A stretch of 64,000 nucleotides of DNA from Woeseiaceae bacterium. Lineage in GTDB: Bacteria; Pseudomonadota; Gammaproteobacteria; Steroidobacterales; Woeseiaceae. A program made the position numbers and the translations under genes. A model generated the notes under the pieces. The model searched no databases and was not told the DNA's origin. It worked only from the letters and a program-made list of their open reading frames with translations. This document shows, piece after piece, positions 52,084 through 60,293 of the stretch. How positions within the stretch are numbered: the stretch's first letter is position 1; each line of letters opens with the position of its first letter. The DNA is taken from the NCBI GenBank assembly GCA_028277185.1, contig JANQGQ010000031.1, positions 1-64,000 on the forward strand. Reading direction: 5' to 3'.

Positions 52084-53802
52084 TCAACTCAGGTAGTAGA
52101 CGAAGACGTACGCGGACAGCAGGACGGCAATCCACAGCGCCGTGAGGCCGATGGGCCAGGAGCGGGCGAAGAAGCCGCGTTCGCCGTCGACGGGACGGCG
52201 CTCGGCTCCCAGGTAGTTGCGCGCCTCCCGGCCGATCGCGGCCAGCGTCTGCTCCGTTGCCGCGGAGATTGCAGCGCCCGTTTCGGCAAGGCCGCGATAC
52301 AGCAGGACGCCGATGCGCTTGAGACCGACGCGCCAGATCCAGTCCGTGTCGAGGCTGATCGTGTCCGTGCGCCGCATGAGCGGCAGCAACAGGAAAAAAG
52401 CCAGACCGCTGAACAGCAGGAGCTGCAGATAGAAGAGTACCTTGCCCGCGGTGTATGCCTCGTACTCGACCGGATAGGGAAGGTAGCGATACAGGAGTTC
52501 CGGGAATACACCGATCAGGATGCATAGCGCGGAGAAGATCACCATCGCCGCCCCCATGTTCCAGGGTGCGTCCTTGGGCCGGAGGCCGGAGTCCTTCTGG
52601 AAGAACACGAACCACGGAAACTTGATGCCGGCGTGCAGGAATACACCGGCCGATGCCGCGGCAAGCAGCAGGTAGACCATCGCGAGCCCGTCGTCGGCAG
52701 CAGCCTGCGAGATCATCGTCTTCGTCGTGAAACCCGACGTCAGCGGAAAGCCCGAGATGGCCAGGGCGCCGATGATGCCGCAGATAGCGGTGAGCGGCAT
52801 GGTTCTGAACAGGCCGCCGACTTCCGTGCACTTGTTCATGCCGGTGCGATAAACGACCACGCCGGCGCTCATGAACAGCAGCGCCTTGTAGATGATGTGC
52901 GCGAAGGCGTGCGCGGCGGCCCCGTTGATAGCCATCTGCGTGCCTATGCCGACCGCGCAGACCATGAAGCCCACCTGGTTGACGACCGAGTACGCCAGTA
53001 TTCGCCGGATGTTGTTCTCGAGCAGTGCGTAGATGATGCCGTACATCACCATGTAGAGCCCGACGCCGATCAGCACCGGTTCTCCGGGGAACAGCAGGAT
53101 CAGCGCGAGTACCGCCGTTTTGGTCGTGAACGCCGACAGGAAGACCGAGCCCGTCGGGCTGGATTCCGGATACGAATCGGCCAGCCACGCGCTGATCGGT
53201 GGCGCGGCGGCGTTGATCAGAATGCCGATCAGTATCATCCAGGTATCGAAATTGGTGGCCAGCATCGGCTGCATGTCGATCGAACCGGTATGCACGACGA
53301 CGCCTTCGATACCGACCTTGAGTATGACGCCACCCAAGAGGTGCATGATGACGTAGCGGATACCCGCCCGCCGCGAAGCCTCGGTCCCGCCGCTCCAGAC
53401 CACGACGGTGGAGAACAGGGCCATGATCTCCCAGAACAGGAACATCGTGATGAGATCGCCGGCGAAGCAGACGCCGACGGCGCCGGCCGCGTAGGCGTAC
53501 GCTGCCGCGAGTTCGTACCAGCGGGCCGTACGAAAAGCGAACAGCCCGCCGACCACCGCCATCAGCGCAAAGATGGTGGCGAACAGGCGCCGCACCGGGC
53601 TGCCTTCGACGATCTCCAGATCGTAGTCGAGAAACGGCACCGTGGCGCTTACGCCGTCCGGAACCTGCCAGATTGCCCACAGCGTGAGCGCCGGGGCCAA
53701 CAGGAGTACGGCGTTTCGCGCGTGGCCCCGGAGCGGCCCGATCAACAGAGCACCGGCGACGAGAATCAGCGCGGGCGGCAGCATCTCAAACATCGCGGTC
53801 AC
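52084..53802 (-). CDS. MrpD/NuoN-like antiporter subunit (large)
   Basis: 572 residues, longer than usual MrpD (~490) because of an extra C-terminal region. About 14 membrane helices with the proton-channel core: lysine in NAAAPPISAWLADSYPESSPTGSVFLSAFTTKTAVLAL in part, and HAFAHIIYKALLFMSAG. It is the last of three MrpD-type subunits in the operon. It is expected to carry part of the Na+/H+ exchange path in the inner membrane. It overlaps the 89-aa gene upstream. Confidence 0.85.
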   Translation of the reverse strand: MTAMFEMLPPALILVAGALLIGPLRGHARNAVLLLAPALTLWAIWQVPDGVSATVPFLDYDLEIVEGSPVRRLFATIFALMAVVGGLFAFRTARWYELAAAYAYAAGAVGVCFAGDLITMFLFWEIMALFSTVVVWSGGTEASRRAGIRYVIMHLLGGVILKVGIEGVVVHTGSIDMQPMLATNFDTWMILIGILINAAAPPISAWLADSYPESSPTGSVFLSAFTTKTAVLALILLFPGEPVLIGVGLYMVMYGIIYALLENNIRRILAYSVVNQVGFMVCAVGIGTQMAINGAAAHAFAHIIYKALLFMSAGVVVYRTGMNKCTEVGGLFRTMPLTAICGIIGALAISGFPLTSGFTTKTMISQAAADDGLAMVYLLLAAASAGVFLHAGIKFPWFVFFQKDSGLRPKDAPWNMGAAMVIFSALCILIGVFPELLYRYLPYPVEYEAYTAGKVLFYLQLLLFSGLAFFLLLPLMRRTDTISLDTDWIWRVGLKRIGVLLYRGLAETGAAISAATEQTLAAIGREARNYLGAERRPVDGERGFFARSWPIGLTALWIAVLLSAYVFVYYLS

Positions 53803-54055
53803 CCGGTGTGTAGTAGGTCGTGGGCCGTTTCAGCAACGGTCCGAGCGCCTTGGCAACGAGGACCATTGCGACGCACGACAGAAATCCGAACAGGGCCCCG
53901 AAAGCGAACCAGCCGTCGACGACGAAATAGCCCTTGACCTTGATGCTTATCTGCACGAGCACGGTCAGCAGCAGCACGACGGCCGAGACCTGCCAGAATC
54001 GCCGGATGGTTACCGGGCGAACGAGCCAGTGATCGGAGTCGGGCGCCTTCTTCAT
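53786..54055 (-). CDS. Small two-helix protein of the Mrp operon
   Basis: 89 residues with two hydrophobic helices (WQVSAVVLLLTVLVQISIKVKGY in part, about 21-40; WFAFGALFGFLSCVAMVLVAKAL in part, about 49-70) and a charged C-terminus. It lies between two MrpD-like genes and overlaps both (ATGA upstream, about 17 nt downstream). It does not match a standard Mrp subunit; it is probably an accessory membrane subunit. Confidence 0.75.
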   Translation of the reverse strand: MKKAPDSDHWLVRPVTIRRFWQVSAVVLLLTVLVQISIKVKGYFVVDGWFAFGALFGFLSCVAMVLVAKALGPLLKRPTTYYTPGDRDV

Positions 54056-55521
54056 CGCATGCCGCTCGTGAGTTGCCGCTCCAGTTCCAAAGCCGGAGCG
54101 TTGAACAGGAAAAACAGCACCGTCAGGGCCGCGGTAATGCAGAGCGCAAGTACCGCGGGGAAGGGTGCCTCACCATGGTCCTTCGCGGGCGGCGTATCCT
54201 CCTTCATGAACCAGGCCATGTAGACGATTGGCAGGAAGTACGCGGCGTTGAGCGCGGTGGACAGGATGATAGTCATCAGCGCCACGTAGTTGTCGGCCTG
54301 GAACGCACCCGCGAGAATGTACCACTTCGAGACGAAGCCGCCGGTTGGCGGGACGCCGATCATGCTCAGTGCACCGATCGTGAATGCGGTCATCGTAAAC
54401 GGCATGCGCCAGCCAATGCCCTTGAGCTCGGCGATTTCGGTCTTCTTCGCCGCAACGTAGATGGCGCCCGCCGCGAAGAACAGCGTGATCTTGCCGAAGG
54501 CGTGCGCGACGATGTGAATTGCTGCCCCGATTTCAGCCAGGGGCTTAAGAATAGCCGCGGCCATGACGACGTAGGAAAGCTGCGCGACTGTCGAGTAAGC
54601 AAGCATTCGCTTGATGTTCGTCTGCCGGAGCGCCACGACGCTTGCGGCAATGATCGTGAAGGCCGCCGCGTAGAGCATGAAGCCGCTGGACGGTTCGGCG
54701 AACAGGTAGTCGACACCGAAGATATAGACGATGACTTTGGTGACCGTGAAGACGCCGGCTTTGACCACGGCGACCGCGTGGAGCAGTGCGCTGACGGGCG
54801 TCGGCGCCACCATGGCAGCCGGCAGCCAGCGGTGCACGGGCATAACGGCTGCCTTGCCGATACCGAAGACGTACAGGAACAGCAGCAGGCCGATCAGCGG
54901 TCCGCTCAGCTTGCCTTCCAGCACCCCGCCGACCGTGAACGTGCCCGTACCGGCGACCATGTAGGTCCAGATGATCGCGGGCAGCAGCAGGCCGATCGAC
55001 GTCGTAAGCAGCACGCCCAGATACACGCGCGCGGAGCGGATCGTGTCCTTGTCACCCTTGTGCGCGACGAGGGGATAGGTCGAAAGCGTGAGTATCTCGT
55101 AGAACAGGAACAGCGTGAAAAGGTTGTCGGCGAAGGCGATACCGAGAGCGGCGAACAGGGAGATCGCGAAGAATGCGTAAAACCGCGTCTGGTTCTTCTC
55201 GTTGTTGCCGCGCATGTAGCCGATCGAGTAGATCGAGTTGACGATCCACAGCGTGGAGGCAAGCGCCGCGAACAGCATGCCCAGCGGCTCGACGCTGAAC
55301 GCGATTTCTATGCCGGGTACGACTTGCCCGAACACGTAGGCGGGTCGGCCGCCGTCGACGACTTCCGGCGCTATGCTCCAGACGACGACGGCGAGAACGC
55401 CGGCGGTAAGCAGCGTGACGGATTCCCGCAGGTTGGCATTGATGCGTCCCGCAAGCGCAATGCCAGCCGCGCCGAAGAGCGGCAGAAGCAGTGCGAGTGG
55501 AATGAGGTCGCTGCCGTTCAT
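54052..55521 (-). CDS. mrpD: MrpD-like monovalent cation/H+ antiporter subunit
   Basis: 489 residues from the ATG at 55521, which overlaps the preceding gene by ATGA; a longer frame to 56733 is a shadow of that gene. Family motifs are FYEILTLSTYPLVAHKGD, FGIGKAAVMPVHRWLPAAMVAPTPVSALLHAVAVVKAGVF in part (with the channel lysines and His), and IPPTGGFVSKW-like VPPTGGFVSKWYIL. It is a ~14-helix subunit homologous to complex I NuoL/M/N. Confidence 0.9.
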   Translation of the reverse strand: MNGSDLIPLALLLPLFGAAGIALAGRINANLRESVTLLTAGVLAVVVWSIAPEVVDGGRPAYVFGQVVPGIEIAFSVEPLGMLFAALASTLWIVNSIYSIGYMRGNNEKNQTRFYAFFAISLFAALGIAFADNLFTLFLFYEILTLSTYPLVAHKGDKDTIRSARVYLGVLLTTSIGLLLPAIIWTYMVAGTGTFTVGGVLEGKLSGPLIGLLLFLYVFGIGKAAVMPVHRWLPAAMVAPTPVSALLHAVAVVKAGVFTVTKVIVYIFGVDYLFAEPSSGFMLYAAAFTIIAASVVALRQTNIKRMLAYSTVAQLSYVVMAAAILKPLAEIGAAIHIVAHAFGKITLFFAAGAIYVAAKKTEIAELKGIGWRMPFTMTAFTIGALSMIGVPPTGGFVSKWYILAGAFQADNYVALMTIILSTALNAAYFLPIVYMAWFMKEDTPPAKDHGEAPFPAVLALCITAALTVLFFLFNAPALELERQLTSGMR

Positions 55522-57023
55522 AGCAGGTGAGCCAGCAGGATCTCGGCGGCCATGCGCGACAGCTCGACGGGAGCTTCCGGACGTACGCCGAAATAGACGT
55601 TGAGAAGGGCGACGAGCCACGTGATCGCAAGTAACACGGTCGGCGCTTCGCGGGACGGGCTTATCGCGCCGGTATCCGGTTGAGCAGCGGCCTCGCCGAA
55701 ACTCGCGGCTTCGACGATTCGCCAGACGTAGGCCACGGCAAGGAGCGAGCCCGCGATAATCACCAACACGGCCACGATGCCCAATGCGCCGTGATCGAGC
55801 GTCGCCTGGATCAGGTACCACTTGCTCACGAAGCCCGCGGTGCCGGGGATGCCGATGAGGCTGAGCGCGGCGATCACGAAAGCACCGAAAGTCCAGGGCA
55901 TTTGCCGGGCGATGCCGCCGAGTTGACGAAGCTCGAGTCCCCGGGCGGCCAGCGCCAGCCCGGCGACGGCGAGAAACAGGCCGCCCTTCGCCAGCGCGTG
56001 ATTGAACATGTGCAGGATGCCGGCGGTCAGTCCCGTTACCGTGACCAGGCTTGCGCCGAGCATGATGTAGCCCACCTGGGCGACCGACGAAAAGGCCAGC
56101 AGGCGCTTGAGATTGGTCTCGAACAAGGCAACGCTGGAGGCGATCAGGATACCGAGCAGCGCCAGCGGCAGCAGAAACAGCGAGAACTGAATATCGTGTT
56201 CGGCGAGGTTGCCCTGGAATACGAAGAAATCGAACCTCAGGAGCACGTACAGTGCGACCTTGGTGCCGCAGGCGGCGAGGAACGCCGTTACGGCATGCGG
56301 AGCATACGTGTAGGCGTTGGGTAGCCAGACGTGCAGCGGGAATATCGCGGCCTTGAGCGCGAGACCGATCGTAATAAAGCCGGCGGCAACCAGGACAGGG
56401 TCGAGGTTCGTGACGTCCCCGAGGCGCGCCTCCATGTCGGCGAGATTCAGCGTCCCGGTCATCATGTAGATGAGACCTACGCCGATCAGGTAGAAGGTGG
56501 CGCCGATCGTACCCATGATCAGGTACTTGAACACGGCGGGCAGCGCGCGGCGGTCCGGCCCGCCGGCGACGATGATGTAGCCGGCCAGCGAGGAAATCTC
56601 CATGAAAACGAAGATGTTGAACGCGTCGGCGGACGCGGCGATCCCCGAAAGGCCGGCGAGCGCAAGCAGCCAGGCGGCGTAGAACAGCGGTTGGCGCTGT
56701 TGCTCTATGTCCGCGTCGAGACTGCGGCGGCATCCGAGCAAGGCCAGCGTGGACGCGCCCGTGACCAATAAGAGAATTAGTGAGCCGAATGCGTCAATGC
56801 CGAGTGCGATGCCGTAAGGCGCCGGCCATGAGCCCATGGCATAGTTGTACGTCTCGCCACTGAGGACGCCTGCCGCGATCGCCAACGCGATGGCGAACGC
56901 CATCGCGCTTGCCGCCGTCGTTGCCGCCCAGGCCGTGCCGCGCGGTTTCAGCAGCACGACGAGCGGCGCGGTGAGCAGCGGCACTACGATCTGCAGTGCC
57001 GGGAGTTGCGCGCTCAGGCTCAC
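55518..57023 (-). CDS. MrpD-like monovalent cation/H+ antiporter subunit
   Basis: 501 residues from GTG 57023, which overlaps the mrpC stop (GTGA). It has the same fold as its neighbours: FVFMEISSLAGYIIVAGG, LALKAAIFPLHVWLPNAYTYAPHAVTAFLAACGTKVALYVLLR in part, and IPGTAGFVSKWYLI. The frame continuing to 57401 reads inside mrpC and is not used. It is one of three D-type subunits; which one corresponds to classical MrpD and which replaces MrpA is not certain. Confidence 0.9.
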   Translation of the reverse strand: MSLSAQLPALQIVVPLLTAPLVVLLKPRGTAWAATTAASAMAFAIALAIAAGVLSGETYNYAMGSWPAPYGIALGIDAFGSLILLLVTGASTLALLGCRRSLDADIEQQRQPLFYAAWLLALAGLSGIAASADAFNIFVFMEISSLAGYIIVAGGPDRRALPAVFKYLIMGTIGATFYLIGVGLIYMMTGTLNLADMEARLGDVTNLDPVLVAAGFITIGLALKAAIFPLHVWLPNAYTYAPHAVTAFLAACGTKVALYVLLRFDFFVFQGNLAEHDIQFSLFLLPLALLGILIASSVALFETNLKRLLAFSSVAQVGYIMLGASLVTVTGLTAGILHMFNHALAKGGLFLAVAGLALAARGLELRQLGGIARQMPWTFGAFVIAALSLIGIPGTAGFVSKWYLIQATLDHGALGIVAVLVIIAGSLLAVAYVWRIVEAASFGEAAAQPDTGAISPSREAPTVLLAITWLVALLNVYFGVRPEAPVELSRMAAEILLAHLL

Positions 57024-57379
57024 GCGGTGTGATCCGAGTCGAGGATTTCGTCTTCTTCGATCGTGCCGTACGCTTCTTTGATGCGTACGACGATCGCAAG
57101 CCCCATGGCGGTCATCGAGACGCCGACGACGATCGCCGTGAGGATCAGGACTTGTGGCAAGGGGTTCGAATAGAGTTGTCCCTCGATGCCTTTCTGGATG
57201 ATTGGAGCGGTGCCGCCCTCGACCTTGTCCATCGTGATGTACATCAGGAATACGGCGGACTGGAAGATCGCGAGGCCGAGCAGTTTCTTGATGAGATTGA
57301 GCTTTGCGATGACCGCGTACAGGCCGATCGCGAACACGATCGCAAAGACCCAGTAGTTGAAGTACCCAAGCAACTCCAC
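57020..57379 (-). CDS. mrpC: MrpC/NuoK-like antiporter subunit
   Basis: 119 residues starting at GTG 57379, overlapping the upstream stop by one base. Three membrane helices (about 7-23, 32-50 with LAIFQSAVFLMYI, and 80-100) and the AIVVGVSMTAMGLAIVVRIKEAYG region, shown as TAMGLAIVVRI, match MrpC and complex I NuoK. Confidence 0.92.
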   Translation of the reverse strand: MELLGYFNYWVFAIVFAIGLYAVIAKLNLIKKLLGLAIFQSAVFLMYITMDKVEGGTAPIIQKGIEGQLYSNPLPQVLILTAIVVGVSMTAMGLAIVVRIKEAYGTIEEDEILDSDHTA

Positions 57380-58365
57380 TAGCGAGCCTCGCGAGCGGCA
57401 AACGCGTGGAAGATCGACAGGAGCGAACCGCAGACGGTGATTCCGACGCCCGCTTCGATGAGGACGATGCCGACCTGCTGACCGATAACGGGATCGCTCA
57501 TCAGGACGGAGTAATCGAGGAAGTTGCCGCCCAGCAGCATGCCGGCAACGCCCACACCGGTGTACAGGAGGGCTCCGCCCACGACCATGCCGAGCAGCAC
57601 GGAGCGGGGCAGCGCATTCAGCGCGCTGGCTTCGCCCTCGAGCAGCGCGTAGAGAATGACTCCCGTCGCAATGATCGCTCCGGCCTGAAAACCGCCGCCT
57701 GGCCCGTACTCTCCGTGGAACTGGACATACAGTCCGAACAGCACGATGAACGGCACCAGCAGGCGCCCGACGACCTTCGGTATCAGATGATGCCGCAAGC
57801 CTTCGGATTCGGGATCCGGTGCGAACAGCCCGCGGTCGAGGCCCTGGCCCGCGCTCAGAACGAACAGTACGCCGATGCAGGCGGCGAAAACGACGAACAC
57901 TTCACCCAGGGTATCGTAGCCGCGGAACGATCCCAGCACGGCCGTGACGACATTGGGTATTCCCATGAGTTCGGGCGTCTGCTCCAGATACCACGGCGCT
58001 ACGTGCTGATGCACCGGAGCGTCGGGGTCGCCGAGCCGCGGCTTGTCGAACGTCGCCCAGATCATCAGAGCGGCGAGAACGCTGATGACGCCGAGCGTCG
58101 CGAAGCGGCCGTTCGGCGAACGCTTCTCCCGCTGCGCGGTGAGCGCGAGTGCCCCGAGGAAAATGACCGTGGTGATGCCCGCACCGATGGCGGCTTCGGT
58201 GAGCGCGACGTCGGCGGCGTCGAGGATGAAGAAGTTCGCAGCCATCAGGAGGCTGAAGATCGACATCAGCATCACGGCCACGAACAGATTCTCGGTGCGC
58301 ACGACCGCAACCGCCGTGATGACGAGCAGTGTCAGCAGGAAGACTCCGAATACGACTTCGATCAC
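57379..58365 (-). CDS. Fused MbhD/MbhE/MnhB-type antiporter subunit
   Basis: 328 residues. The N-terminal part (about 1-85: VRTENLFVAVMLMSIFSLLMAANFFILDAADVALTEAAIGAG in part) is the DUF4040/MbhD domain normally at the C-terminus of MrpA. The middle (about 90-175) resembles MbhE. The C-terminal part (about 190-325: LLVPFIVLFGLYVQFHGEYGPGGGFQAGAII in part) is MrpB/MnhB. The operon therefore encodes the MrpA tail and MrpB as one chain. The start overlaps mrpG by ATGA. Confidence 0.88.
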   Translation of the reverse strand: MIEVVFGVFLLTLLVITAVAVVRTENLFVAVMLMSIFSLLMAANFFILDAADVALTEAAIGAGITTVIFLGALALTAQREKRSPNGRFATLGVISVLAALMIWATFDKPRLGDPDAPVHQHVAPWYLEQTPELMGIPNVVTAVLGSFRGYDTLGEVFVVFAACIGVLFVLSAGQGLDRGLFAPDPESEGLRHHLIPKVVGRLLVPFIVLFGLYVQFHGEYGPGGGFQAGAIIATGVILYALLEGEASALNALPRSVLLGMVVGGALLYTGVGVAGMLLGGNFLDYSVLMSDPVIGQQVGIVLIEAGVGITVCGSLLSIFHAFAAREAR

Positions 58366-58721
58366 GACCGCAATTCCTCGCCGCTTTCGTCATCGCCGTC
58401 CGCCGCGCCAACCGTGCTGCCGTCGCATTGCGGATCGAGCCCTGAAAGCAGCGCCGCGTTCGCGATCGCGTAGGACGCGGTCGGTCCCGTGAGCAGCAGG
58501 AATATCAGGATGGCCAGCAGCTTGATCGCGGCCAGCGAGAATCCCGCCTGCAGCATGATGCCCGCAATGATCAGGATCGACGCCATGGTGTCGGTGAGGC
58601 TGGCGGCGTGCAAACGTGTGTAGACGTTAGGTAGCCGGAGCGCGCCGATTCCGCCGATCAGCACGAAGGCACCGCCGGTCGTCATCAGCACGAAGCTCAG
58701 AATGTCGAGCGTGAGTTCCAC
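58362..58721 (-). CDS. mrpG: Monovalent cation/H+ antiporter subunit G
   Basis: 119 residues with the MrpG/PhaG pattern: LMTTGGAFVLIGGIGALRLPNVYTRLHAAS, shown as RLPNVYTRLHAAS, and LTGPTASYAIANAALLSGLDP in part. Three membrane helices. It is overlapped by the fused B subunit and lies 6 nt after mrpF. Confidence 0.93.
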   Translation of the reverse strand: MELTLDILSFVLMTTGGAFVLIGGIGALRLPNVYTRLHAASLTDTMASILIIAGIMLQAGFSLAAIKLLAILIFLLLTGPTASYAIANAALLSGLDPQCDGSTVGAADGDDESGEELRS

Positions 58722-58727
58722 CGCCGT

Positions 58728-59018
58728 CTAGTCCTTTGCTTCTTTGGCTTCGGTCCGCGAGCGGCTCTGGAAGAACTGCAGAACCGCGAGGATGCCGACA
58801 AAGTTGATCAGCGCGTAAGTCAGGGCGAGATCCAGAAAGTCGGGTCGGCCGTACAGGAAGGCGATGACCGAAAGCAGCAATACGGTTTTGGTGCCGAATA
58901 CGTTGGCGGCGAGTACCCGGTCGTAAACCGTCGGCCCGAGAATGGCGCGGGCCATGGCGAGACCCATGGTGACCAGAATCGCTATCGACACGACCAGATA
59001 GATGGCGTTGTCCAGCAT
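58728..59018 (-). CDS. mrpF: Monovalent cation/H+ antiporter subunit F
   Basis: 96 residues. Three membrane helices and the family motif RAILGPTVYDRVLAANVFGTK (about 24-44, one residue over shown in parts: GPTVYDRVLAANVFGTK). The ATG follows the mrpE stop directly. It ends in a charged tail with KEAKD. Confidence 0.93.
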   Translation of the reverse strand: MLDNAIYLVVSIAILVTMGLAMARAILGPTVYDRVLAANVFGTKTVLLLSVIAFLYGRPDFLDLALTYALINFVGILAVLQFFQSRSRTEAKEAKD

Positions 59019-59513
59019 CTAAAACTCCGTGATCTGTGCGGCGCGCCGGTCCGCCTCGCCGGAGCGAATGGCTTCGGCGCCCTGGGCTGTCAGGCAATGC
59101 ACCTTTAACCGGTCGGCGTACACGTCGAGGGTTACGGTGCCCGGAGACAGCGTGATGGCGTTGCCGAGGATGACCTGGCTAATCGGCCCTTTGCAGACTG
59201 TGTCGAACTCGACGACCGTGGGACTGATCGGCAGCTTCGGATCGAGGATGACCCTGGCGACGTCGATGCTGGACTTGACGATCTCGACGAGCAGCCAGGC
59301 CCAGAAGCGCGGCAGCTTCAGCATAGTCGAGAACGGCGACGCTTCGCGGAACGTGCCGATGCGGTGAGCAAGCCAGAGACTTAAACCCAGCGACAGGGCG
59401 CCGAGCGCGAGCAAGTGGGGCTTGTAGAGGCCCGACCAGAACAGCCACGCGGCGGCGAGTACGGCACCGAGCAGCAGGACACGATATAGCTTGTTATTGC
59501 TGTTTGTTGGCAT
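59019..59513 (-). CDS. mrpE: Monovalent cation/H+ antiporter subunit E
   Basis: 164 residues. Two N-terminal helices (about 12-50), a third near 65-90 (FWAWLLVEIVKSSIDVARVILDP in part) and the conserved LGNAITLSPGTVTLDV motif. It is the first gene of the nine-gene operon, with the divergent winged-helix gene 213 bp away. MrpE is usually required for full complex stability. Confidence 0.93.
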   Translation of the reverse strand: MPTNSNNKLYRVLLLGAVLAAAWLFWSGLYKPHLLALGALSLGLSLWLAHRIGTFREASPFSTMLKLPRFWAWLLVEIVKSSIDVARVILDPKLPISPTVVEFDTVCKGPISQVILGNAITLSPGTVTLDVYADRLKVHCLTAQGAEAIRSGEADRRAAQITEF

Positions 59514-59687
59514 CAGCGGTCCAGGCTACGACGCCGCAACACGACAAAACGAGCCGCCACCGGAAGGTCCCGCCGTAGCGGCGGAAGCCCGGTGTTGGGC
59601 CCATTCGTGTGCTGCCGTGTCAGGAATAGCCGGCAGTCCGTTCGAGAAAATTGTATCGCGTAGAATAGCGAAAAGTATTTCCTGTAT

Positions 59688-59693
59688 TATAAT
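59688..59693 (+). promoter_or_regulatory. -10 box upstream of the winged-helix gene
   Basis: A perfect TATAAT lies 34 bp before the ATG at 59727 in an AT-rich stretch between two divergent units. No good -35 is at the ideal distance, which suggests an activator or a weak promoter. Confidence 0.4.
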
Positions 59694-59726
59694 TCGTGTA
59701 TCCGACGACATACAAGTTTTCGCGAC

Positions 59727-60020
59727 ATGGCTGCCGAAACGCAGTGGACGCTCCTGAGTAATCATGCGCACGTTCTGGTATGCCTTGCCGAGGACTCGCA
59801 CATGCGTGTCAAAGATGTGGCACGACGGGTCGGCATCACCGAACGTGCCGTGCAGCGTATCATTCGGGACCTCGAATCGGCTCGTTTCCTGAGCCGCCTC
59901 AAGGCGGGGCGGCGCAATCACTACCGCATTCATGCCGATCAGCCGCTCAGGCATCCGCTCGAAAATGCGCATACGGTCGGCGAACTCATCGAAGCGGTGA
60001 GCGGCTACTCGCTGTCCTGA
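59727..60020 (+). CDS. Winged-helix DNA-binding regulator (MarR/ArsR-like)
   Basis: 97 residues. A helix-turn-helix (MRVKDVARRVGITERAVQRIIRDLE, core DVARRVGITERAVQRII at about 30-46) and a wing (LSRLKAGRRNHYRIH) are clear. There is no sensor domain. It is divergent from the Mrp operon and so could regulate it, although no operator was recognised in the shared 213-bp gap. Confidence 0.8.
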   Translation: MAAETQWTLLSNHAHVLVCLAEDSHMRVKDVARRVGITERAVQRIIRDLESARFLSRLKAGRRNHYRIHADQPLRHPLENAHTVGELIEAVSGYSLS

Positions 60021-60252
60021 CGCGGCGCGCGCGGTATACGTCGTCCCGGCCGCTCACGTCGGGCGCGCCTCGTCGATCGGCTCGCGCGTCGGTGGAGCGG
60101 CTCCTGTCCAGTGCGCTACGGCTTCGCCAATCGGCTGATCGCTGTCGTGCGGGGGCATCGTCGTGGTCTTGCAGGCGTGACGGGGTCGTGGAGCGTAACA
60201 CCGATCGATTCGCCGGTTCCCGTACCCGCCGCAAGCGACGGCCCATGGAACG

Positions 60253-60277
60253 GCGGGCCCCGGGGATCGGGGCCCGC
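60253..60277. terminator. GC hairpin downstream of the fasciclin gene
   Basis: A perfect 10-bp stem GCGGGCCCCG/CGGGGCCCGC with a 5-nt loop, 16 nt after the fasciclin stop on the minus strand. There is no T-tract. It may be a terminator or 3'-end stabiliser. The rest of the 60021-60252 gap shows nothing supportable. Confidence 0.45.
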
Positions 60278-60293
60278 AATTCCTGCGGACTCT

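Noticed and set aside
54052..56733. 893-aa reading of the second MrpD-like gene
   Set aside because: The extra N-terminal part is a shadow of the preceding D-type gene. ATG 55521 gives a normal-length protein.
55518..57401. 627-aa reading of the first MrpD-like gene
   Set aside because: The first ~126 codons run inside mrpC in another frame. GTG 57023 gives the normal N-terminus and an overlapping start-stop.
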